From contig OX365949.1 in assembly GCA_947247005.1 (NCBI GenBank), positions 5,032,001-5,096,000 on the forward strand: a stretch of 64,000 nt of DNA, written 5' to 3'. This document shows positions 56,624 to 64,000 of the stretch, piece after piece (position 1 is the first letter of the stretch; every line of letters starts with the position of its first letter). The position numbers and the translations under genes were made by a program. The notes beneath the pieces were generated by a model. That model was not told the DNA's origin and did no database searches. It saw only the letters and a list, made by a program, of their open reading frames with translations. This DNA is from Spisula solida. Lineage: Eukaryota > Mollusca > Bivalvia > Venerida > Mactridae.

Positions 56624-59600
56624 GCTAATAAATGAATATAAGTTTAAGAAAATTTAAGCTGAAAAATTGAAAATGTCAAAATGTCAAAATCGTATTTAAG
56701 TAAATGCGTAATTGTAAATAGTAAATTGTCAAGTTGTCAATAAGTTAACTTGCATAAACATCACGTTGCAAATTGTAAATATTCATGCAGTGGTGATATT
56801 ATATAACAATTTTAAATGTATAGACTGTAAATAGTGAGTATAACATGTCGTAATAGTCAATAATGTGGATATGATTATTCATTAAGGAGAGTGGGTGTGT
56901 AGTATTGTTTTGACGTTATTTCTACAAATAGATATTATGAGAACATAATTATTTGTAAGATTTTTTTGAGTTTATTGTCGAGATATTAAGTATTATAAAT
57001 AGAGGTCGAAAGCAAATAAGTTGCAGATGAATAAGTTTTATTCAATATAAACGACTATTATAATATTGGAGTTTAGATACGAGTGTCGGTATGTGTTATT
57101 GTTGTGTTGAGATAAATGTTATGAGAACATAATTAGTAGTAGAGACATATTATATAAGAAGTCGAAGGCCAGTATTTATTAGAAATCAGAAGGCATATGA
57201 ATGTATTTTGAAACGACTGTCTATAATATCAGAGTAAGTTGAGGAAGATCGGTTAGTTGAGGAAGATCGGTTATTTTGGAGTCTTTGTTCTATTGTTATT
57301 TTAACGATATTGTTACGATAAGTCGATAGCCGGTATTTTTTTAGGAAATCAGAAGGCACATATATAATTATGATTTTATTCATAAAACGACTCGTATAAT
57401 ATCAGAAGAGATAGCAATAAGATTATAGTAGGGATAATCGGTTTATGTTGTAAATATTGTTTAAGATATTTTTATGAAAAGTATAATAAAAACGAAATTA
57501 TGCGTAGAAACATTTGACTATATACATATGTTATGAATACAGTAATTGAATATGATGAAATCGGTTAAAGTCATTAGCATGTTAGGCAATCAGCAACATA
57601 GGAATATTTGTTATTCAATAAAACGACTGTAATATCCGATTATATCAATATTGTTATAGATACGGAGAGTCGATTATGTTGTAATGGTTATCAACCGATG
57701 TTATTAGATTTAAAATTAAAGTTACACTTCACTTATATTACGCCATGTACACAAAATAATAAATAATGCAATTCATTAAGTTAGACATTAACTGTAGGGC
57801 ATTCAATGATTATATAACGTTAGGATATTAGTTAGAGAACTCAAGTACAAGCAAAGTAGTAGTAAGTTAATTAATTGATTGTAAGCGTATCAAAGCATAA
57901 GAAGGAATTGAAAATTTCCAATGAAAAAACTAATAAATAAATCACAATAGTTACTTTGATAGAAGTCCATGACAAGCGTTCAACATGTATTTCCATTATG
58001 AGTAGTTATTATGATCACCATTGCCGCACTGGGTACCTTAGCAATTTTATTTTGTAAAAAAAGATGTGTATTAAATTAAAAACACTTGATCAAGCAATGA
58101 GAAACTAGCATTCATGTCACTAATTACCTGTTTAGACCAACGGTGAAAACACATGGGACCGGGGAATAAGACGGATGGGAGATGAAATCAAAAATACCTT
58201 TTGAGAATTGTCTGCAGGGGCAATACAATTACAAAACCATGTCGTATATGGTGTAATACTCCAAACGATGCGAGACTATCAACAATCCCAAGTCCAGTAT
58301 TCAAGTATATGCCTACCAGAAGATGTGTGCTTCAAGAGGAAACAATACTTCAAGGCCGATTGCACAGGGCATCATTCCGGGTGGAAGTCTAAAACTTCAC
58401 GGATGGCTCGGTGTATTACGACAGATCCAGATAGATCCAGGAATTATCAGAATATCGAATAATAGTATATCAACTATGTCAACGAGTATATGGGGATTAC
58501 TTCATCGGTCAAGTAATAATTTGATGATCCATGAAATTAACATGGGTATTATAGAAATAGTTTCAACCATGGCAACTATTGCACGTCGACGCTGGATGGC
58601 TATTCATTGAGTTTCAGCGTAGAGAAGTAGAAATGATGTGTCAACAGCTATGCGATGATTGCGGCAATAGTACAACGGGTAGTAAATAAGATGCTGATGG
58701 ACGCCAAAGTTCAACTGGAATCCGAAGAAGTCATTGTCGATGCCGTATATTAAGTATCTTTGCATGTTTTGGGTTGGTTGTGTTATTGGTTGTGGTAAAT
58801 TAGCAAAATAACAAATAATAATAGCTTCACACAGTATTTTTAAGGATGTTCATTCAAAGTAGAAATAGTAATGTTCAATTTTGTTGTATTATTAGAGTGT
58901 ACCTAACGATAATTATATGTCAAATGGGTACGTCATGATTTTGTCGTAAGATTTAAATTTTGAATTTGAGGATTTTGCCATAAAATTCTAGTATATGTAC
59001 AACGAAAAATAGAAATTACTTTCATTATCAATATTAGTGAAGATGTAACTGTATTATGATATGTAAAACGATGTTTTTTCGTGTTGTTGTAACTAGGTGT
59101 TGGTTTAAAACAAATAACAACTTTTATTATTGGGTGTTGGGCAATGTTGAATTAGTTGTATATGTTTATGTTGCAGTTGTTTATGTTTTATGAAGTTGAG
59201 TTAAGATTAAGTTCATGGAAGTTTTATAATATGAATAGAGATGTTATGCATGTCGGAGGTTTAATATAGTAAGATGACATTAAAAACCTATTAATTATGA
59301 AGTAATTTGCAACTTATAAGTACAAATACGTACATATCATATATTATTTCTTATGAGTAAGTTATCACTGCATATATTGAAATAGAAGATAGAACTATAT
59401 ATAGATATTAATCATGTCAATACCATACATTCCAGGAACTTATGACACTGTGGCTGATAAACACGGACTCACATTGTAACTGGAACTGGAAGACGTCATA
59501 AAACAACAAACAGTCGTTAAAAATTTCCAGTGTTCAGAGACGTTCCGTATAAATTTTGTATGAGTAAAAGCCGCAATTTTAAGAAAATTCAAGTGTTTTA

Positions 59601-59996
59601 TTGTGTTAATGTCATGTGTGATTATGTTATTTAGGAAAACGATACTATAGACACTATCTAGCAAGATTCTGATGTATCTGAATTGTTAAATCAAAAAATT
59701 TATTGTTAATCTTGATCATCCAGAGATATGTATGTGTTTTATGTTTATATGTGATCAAGGTTGTCGAAGGTGATAATTACATGGATAAGTACTCTATTTC
59801 AATTGTCATCTTCGCTATAAGGTGTAAAGAATAATTAGAGTTTCATGAGTACTAAATTATAAGTACATACAAATGTATTTGGGGAAAGTGAAATTGAGTG
59901 TTAAGTTGATAGGTTATTTTCATTTATTCCAAATTAATGGACGGAACAAATATACAAGTATGGTAGGTCAGAATTTTTTTTTTAATGATTTTTTTT
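56624..59996 (+). other. Non-coding interior of the LTR element with decayed internal repeats
   Basis: No pol domain is recognisable. AAACGACT followed by (T)ATAATATC recurs at about 57049, 57211, 57387 and 57624. GAGAACATAATTA recurs at 56939 and 57121, AAATCAGAAGGCA at 57183 and 57348, and GAGGAAGATCGGTTA is doubled at 57240-57273. These suggest diverged tandem units of about 160-240 bp. Overlapping frames at 58201-58610 (63-95 codons) show no recognisable domain. Confidence 0.6.
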
Positions 59997-60013
59997 GGGG
60001 TAAGAATAAAAGG
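59997..60013 (+). promoter_or_regulatory. Polypurine tract
   Basis: GGGGTAAGAATAAAAGG directly precedes the 3' LTR; only the two T residues break the purine run. It would prime plus-strand DNA synthesis. Confidence 0.6.
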
Positions 60014-60345
60014 TGTAACATAACTCATACGCTACCATGAGTTATGTAAGCTTGACTTGACAATTTTGTAGTTGGTCAATGTTAAGTATGATGATTTAGA
60101 CAAGTTAGTGTGGCCTAGGGTCTTCTTGTTCATAATATATTGAAACCTAATCATTACTTGCACTGAAAATGTCTGGACCATTTCCTGGTGTATTTTGCCT
60201 ATATAAATGAGATTTTGTATTACTATGAAGGAGTTGAAATTGGAGCGCCGAGTGACGCTTGGAAGTTATGACTTGTATGTATACTGCAACTGAATAAACT
60301 GTAGAACTGAAACGGTGTCTTTGAGTCTTAGCCCATTATGCTACA
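60014..60345 (+). repeat. 3' LTR
   Basis: 332 bp; I see no difference from the 5' LTR. Followed by CTTTATCGAAGG, the continuation of the foldback arm. Confidence 0.92.
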
Positions 60346-60480
60346 CTTTATCGAAGGCCGTTTTTCTAGTTTCTGTCTGTGCAGGGTTATGTCGTCAAAC
60401 CGGGTTTTACGCATTTTGTGAACATTCTGTGCTCGACACAGGCGACATTGTGTACGTGTATTGATAAAAGTTGTATTTTT

Positions 60481-61420
60481 AGCTCACCTGTCACAAAGTG
60501 ACAGAGTGAGCTTTTGTGATCACTCTTCGTCCGTCGTCCGTCCGTCCGTCGTCCGTTCGTCAACAATTTGCTTGTGTAGACACTAGAGGTCACAATTTTG
60601 ACTTTTATGAAACTTGGTCACAATGATCATCTCAACAAAATCTAGGTCAAGTTCGATATTGGGTCATCTGGGGTCAAAAACTAGGTCACAAGGTCAAATC
60701 ACAGAAAAACCTTGTGTAGTCACTAGAGGTCACAATTTTGACATAATCTTTATGAAACTTGGTCACAATGATCATCACAACAAAATTTAGGTCAAGTTCG
60801 ATATTGGGTCATCCGGGGTCAAAAACTAGGTCACAAGGTCAAATCACAGAAAAACCTTGTGTAGTCACTAGAGGTCACAATTTTGACCTAATCTTTATGA
60901 AACTTGGTCACAATGATCATCACAACAAAATTTAGGTCAAGTTCGATATTGGGTCATCCGGGGTCAAAAACTAGGTCACAAAGTCAAATCATAGAAAAAC
61001 CTGGTGTAGACACTAGAGGTCACAATTTTGACTTAATATCTATGAAACTTGGTCACAATGATCATCTCAACAAAATCTAGATCAAGTTTGATATTGGGTC
61101 ATCCGGGGTCAAAAACTAGGTCACACGGTCAAATTATAGAAAAACCTTGTGTAGTCACTAGAGGTCACAATTTTGACCTAATCTTTATGAAACCTGGTCA
61201 CAATGATCATCACAACAAAATCTAGGCCAAGTTCGATATTGGGTCATCCGGGGTCAAAAACTAGGTCACAAGGTCAAATCATAGAAAAACCTTGTGTAGA
61301 CACTAGAGGTCACAATTTTGACTTAATCTTTATGAAACTTGGTCACAATGATGTCATGTACATCTTGGTCATGTACTGCTATAACAGGTGAGCGACCTAG
61401 GGCCCTTTGGGCCCTCTTGT
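60481..61420 (+). mobile_element. 145-bp-unit tandem element, second copy, inserted in the foldback arm
   Basis: It starts with a hairpin, AGCTCACCTGTCAC / GTGACAGAGTGAGCT, then a CGTCCGTCGTCCGTCCGTCC tract. About five units of 145 bp follow (marks CACTAGAGGTCACAATTTTG, GGGTCATCCGGGGTCAAAAA). It ends ACAGGTGAGCG plus GGGCCCTTTGGGCCCTCTTG. It is the same family as 15788-16961, inverted. Compared with the intact left arm (GTATTTTTTATG), the insertion duplicated about two T residues. Confidence 0.85.
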
Positions 61421-61612
61421 TTATGTATAATATTATATTGTCTTGAAGTGTGCAGTACAAATTAAATGATTGTATTCGGCTTGTTTAAAATATTGGACAT
61501 AATGTTGAGTTGGGTATATGAGGGCCAGTCATAAAGAAAGACCCCTGTCTTATGTATTCATAGTATAGATGTGAAAGATATTTTTATCGGGTCGAATCCC
61601 TTTGCCTTTGAT

Positions 61613-62036
61613 GAGCATTTTTTTCTTAGAAGGTACATGACCCCATTTTGTATTATTTTGAAGCTTAAACATACTTCTTTAAGATTGTATATGTGTGCCA
61701 GGTGGTAATAGACTAAAACGTGTTGAAATTTGAGGCCTGTCATTGTCACTTTACATTGAACTAAAAAACAAATCTATTTGGTGGCTTCTAACCTACATGC
61801 CATTAAATACATTTGACACTGTAAGTTTTTATTTTGGCTAATTTCATATCCGTTTTGGAATGTTTAATTTTCAATCGTAACATTCAACGTGGATTACGTT
61901 CACGCGTATTAGTGTAGTAGGGTCGGACAAAGCGAACTAGCTACGGTCATGCATGACGAAGTGTGCATTTTGTAAGAGCTTTCCTGTCCTCCGAATTCAA
62001 GATTAACCATACGAAATACGTACAAATGTTTCACTC
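61613..62036. other. Remnant of the older MITE, then the upstream region of divergent starts
   Basis: 61613-61800 is the inverted match to 48262-48450. Beyond it no repeat is recognised. CG-containing text (61890-62000) leads to the candidate minus-strand exon. Confidence 0.45.
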
Positions 62037-62038
62037 AC

Positions 62039-62065
62039 CTGCCGATTGTTATTGAAATCCGCCAT
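62039..62065 (-). CDS. Candidate first coding exon, minus strand (MADFNNNRQ)
   Basis: On the minus strand TTAAAATGGCGGATTTCAAT gives M-A-D-F-N-N-N-R-Q, ending CAG before a near-perfect donor, GTGAGTG (62038 down). The ATG has A at -3 and G at +4. The remaining exons would lie to the left, beyond or among the insertions; none was identified. Its distance from the glycosyltransferase start (about 340 bp, divergent) would allow a shared promoter. A short exon can occur by chance, so the call is tentative. Confidence 0.35.
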
Positions 62066-62401
62066 TTTAACCGGAATAGATGCGTTACATAGCCGGACCG
62101 GCGTCGTTCAACCGGGGTCAGAGCGTTTTGTCGATACAGTATGAAGAATGGTACCACTAAGTTATTCGATTGTTACACGCTCAGCAAATAGGGAACACCG
62201 GCTTCACTCTATCATACCCTCGTGGAAATGGATACTATCAGGAAATAGGTGTCGAGAGTGATTAATATAAGTTGTAAGAAATTGTTTCACAATCAACCTA
62301 AAATGTATTCGTGCAAGTATGACATAAATGCTGTTGTTTAATCAGTTTAATAATAAAACGATTACCATTCAAAAATACATTTCAGAAAAAAAATCCCGAC
62401 A

Positions 62402-63241
62402 ATGGCGTCAACTAGTATACGACGGAAGATATGTCTACTGTTGTTCATCATTTCCATAGTGCTTATCTGTTATTATACTTTCCTACTCCAACATCGATAT
62501 GCAAAACATCCAATAGCCTCATGTGGCCATGTTTTCGATTACAACTGGTCGGTTCTTCTAGTCGTCAACGAAGGATTCTATGATATATTTTCAAACTGGA
62601 TGTGGCATTACCAACGTCTCGGAATCAACGTACCAATAATTGTTATGACCGAAGATGATGTTGTTTACGCTAGACTTCGAGCACGATTCCCATCAAACTG
62701 TAAACATTCGGTGTATGTAGATAGAAGCACACACGATTCATCAACGGAAGCGCTCACATATGGCACTGATGGGTATAAAAGACTTGTATCGGCTACACCT
62801 ATGAGTATTTTGAAATATTTACAAGAGGGTATAAATGTATTTTATTCTGATATAGATACAGTTTGGTTGAAAAATCCATTTCCATATTTTAATGGATCTT
62901 ACGATATGTGGATTGAGCAAGTGTATGCCGGAAAAAGATACTGCGCCGGCTTCATGGCCATGAAAAGCAACAATAAGACTATCAAACTAATGAAGGATTG
63001 GAAAACAGGATTAAATATTTCGCTGCAAACAAACAATCCGCTGTTTAATCATCTTCTAAAACAATCCGAAGTGAAATTCAAACCGCTCAACGAAAATCTT
63101 TTTCCTCCTGGAACAACGTTTAACAAAATGAATGTGCATAGTCGTTCTAAAGTTGTTGTATTCCACAATACGTTTGTTTTTGGCTATAATGCAAAACTGG
63201 AACGCTTTAAAAAGTTCAATTTATGGTTTCAGACTTTATAG
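62402..63241 (+). CDS. Type II membrane glycosyltransferase, RGXT/GT77-like
   Basis: An uninterrupted 279-codon gene. Residues 11-29 (CLLLFIISIVLICYYTFLL) form a signal anchor, so the catalytic part should face the Golgi lumen. The fold is that of nucleotide-diphospho-sugar transferases (Nucleotid_trans family, which includes plant xylosyltransferases RGXT). Visible landmarks are WSVLLVVNEGFYDIFSNW near the start and VFYSDIDTVWLKNPF with the metal-binding DxD (D150, D152). RYCAGFMAMK and a final VVFHNTFVFGYNAKLERFKK follow. N-glycosylation sites are at N164, N191 and N205. The length is close to a minimal family member. An acceptor-like TTTCAG ends at 62385, so a 5' UTR intron is possible. 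The coding region has no intron. Donor sugar and acceptor cannot be told from sequence. Confidence 0.88.
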   Translation: MASTSIRRKICLLLFIISIVLICYYTFLLQHRYAKHPIASCGHVFDYNWSVLLVVNEGFYDIFSNWMWHYQRLGINVPIIVMTEDDVVYARLRARFPSNCKHSVYVDRSTHDSSTEALTYGTDGYKRLVSATPMSILKYLQEGINVFYSDIDTVWLKNPFPYFNGSYDMWIEQVYAGKRYCAGFMAMKSNNKTIKLMKDWKTGLNISLQTNNPLFNHLLKQSEVKFKPLNENLFPPGTTFNKMNVHSRSKVVVFHNTFVFGYNAKLERFKKFNLWFQTL

Positions 63242-64000
63242 TACTTATAATGGCTTCGAATGTTGTCGTTCCAGCAAAAGCACGAAAGTTTTGTTCATAC
63301 CAGTTTCGGATGTTACATCATTTACAACAGCAAACCATTCAACACAAGGTTGCTCTAACTTGTATTACTTTTCAGGATGAAATCCTCGCACTTAAAAACC
63401 CTTCATCATATGTTGTATACATGTACCTTACTTATTTATTCCTATTCGTACTATCTAGCACATAAAACCTTCACCAGACTGCAGCATGTCCCTAAAAGAG
63501 ATCATGTAAAGTCGGACAGGGAAGGCAGCACTCATAAGCCGAGCACAGAAAACAAAAAAAACACCACAAGGCGCACTTAGTTTCAACAGTAATTTGTCTA
63601 AAAGCAAGAAGTATATCAGAGTTGAACCATTTGCGTTAATTTCTTTACAAGCGTCTTTTGTTTTGGGACGGGTAGGTCAATGGGCGATGGGACGTCATTT
63701 GGGCATCATGTCTTCTACAAGCTCTCGTTAGTAATCCAAATTGTGTTATGTTACTTGTCACAACAAAACGAAAAATAACATGTTTAAAACTAGTTTTTGT
63801 ATCGTCCAGATACTCTCAAAGACAAGGAAATCGTTTCCTTGCCAAAATTTTCGAGGGGGGGGGGGGGCATGCCACCAGACCCCCCACAATTGGGAGTACA
63901 ATCAAATATGCTCCAGTTACGCCCCTGGTATGAGGTGGTTTTCACACGATAAAACCGTGCACTAACTGATACAGGCAAGTTGGTAATGTAATCTGACTTC
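63242..64000. other. 3' flank of the glycosyltransferase gene; repeat fragments
   Basis: 63505-63585 is an inverted partial match to 20980-21075 (GGACAGGGAAGGCAGCACTC, GCCGAGCACAGAAAAC). A run of about 13 G near 63855, followed by GCATGCCACCAGACCCCCCA, is probably repeat-derived. Several short frames overlap here without recognisable domains. Confidence 0.5.

Larger units (their letters stand above)
55780..60345 (+). mobile_element. Young non-autonomous LTR retrotransposon (4.57 kb)
   Basis: Two 332-bp LTRs, apparently identical by eye, bound the element. CTTT is duplicated outside the ends (55776-55779, 60346-60349). The empty site can be read from the left foldback arm as CTCTTCTTTATCGAAGG, confirming the insertion. 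A primer-binding-site candidate, a gag-like fragment and a purine-rich tract before the 3' LTR are present. No protease, RT or integrase was recognised in 3.4 kb of interior. It must have moved using proteins from another element. A 4-bp duplication and the gag type favour the Gypsy group, without proof. Confidence 0.88.
54999..61604. mobile_element. Foldback DNA element, hAT-like, with 8-bp target duplication
   Basis: The left arm (54999-about 55405, starting CAAAGGGATTCGACCCGATA) is matched inverted by a right arm in three pieces: about 55691-55779, 60346-60480 and 61421-61604. The breaks are the LTR element and the 145-bp-unit element. The unsplit element would be about 1.1 kb with arms of about 400 bp and a 285-bp centre. 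CCTTTGAT lies just outside both ends (54991-54998 and 61605-61612). An 8-bp duplication fits hAT-type transposition, but no transposase is present, so the class is inferred. Confidence 0.7.
54890..61800. mobile_element. Old MITE-like repeat split by later insertions
   Basis: The right half (61613-61800) is a clear inverted match to the element at 48262-48737. The sequence left of the foldback element (about 54890-54990) has a weaker match to the other half of the same element (AAGTGAAAGTAGA and nearby). The two halves flank the 54999-61604 foldback, and CCTTTGAT occurs at both junctions, as a target duplication would. Confidence 0.5.

Noticed and set aside
58201..58610. Possible pol or env remnant in the LTR element
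   Set aside because: Three overlapping frames of 63-95 codons have no protease, RT, integrase or envelope motif.

Overview
The window is animal nuclear DNA, most likely from a bivalve mollusc. It is AT-rich and gene-poor, its genes have introns, and it is packed with transposable elements and minisatellites. The bivalve call rests on repeat types I know to be common in bivalve genomes: a 145-bp tandem unit (CTAGAGGTCACA / CAAGGTTTTTCT) flanked by GCTCACCTG hairpins at 15.8-17.0 and 60.5-61.4 kb, and the 'AAAGGGCC... GACGGACAGACGGACGG' block at 27.5-28.2 kb. No database search was possible, so species and family names are inferences.

Two host protein genes are supported. One, on the + strand at 35.5-38.9 kb, has three coding exons (110, 206 and 110 nt) that join in phase to a 141-residue secreted protein with four mature cysteines; I do not recognise its family. 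The other, at 62.4-63.2 kb on the + strand, is an intronless 279-residue type II membrane glycosyltransferase of the nucleotide-diphospho-sugar transferase (RGXT/GT77-like) type. Two short candidate first exons (ATGGCGGA starts followed by strong splice donors) lie at 50.69 kb (+) and 62.04-62.07 kb (-). The second would be divergent from the glycosyltransferase.

Layout: 0-3 kb has hairpins and tRNA-like relics. At 3.3-5.5 kb a 37-bp minisatellite is split by a 5'-truncated CR1/L2-type LINE. At 6-15 kb there are small foldback elements and a 3.6-kb TIR element with TGACTTG arrays. At 15.8-17 kb lies the first 145-bp-unit element, and at 18.9-20.1 kb a decayed mariner. From 21 to 31.3 kb there are four minisatellites among small DNA transposons. 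At 34-34.6 kb lies a TIR element, then the secreted-protein gene. At 39-45 kb a 38-bp minisatellite abuts a nearly intact LINE (endonuclease plus reverse transcriptase, broken by one frameshift). At 45.3-49.9 kb are three TIR elements, one holding a pogo-like insert. At 50.8-53.5 kb are another TIR element and a decayed LINE.

The most elaborate structure is at 54.9-61.8 kb. An old MITE-like repeat is split by a foldback (hAT-like) element with an 8-bp target duplication. One arm of that element is split by a young LTR retrotransposon with apparently identical LTRs and by a 145-bp-unit element. The glycosyltransferase gene follows.

Nearly all the coding potential belongs to mobile elements. 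Most other open frames are chance or are created by tandem repeats whose unit is a multiple of three.
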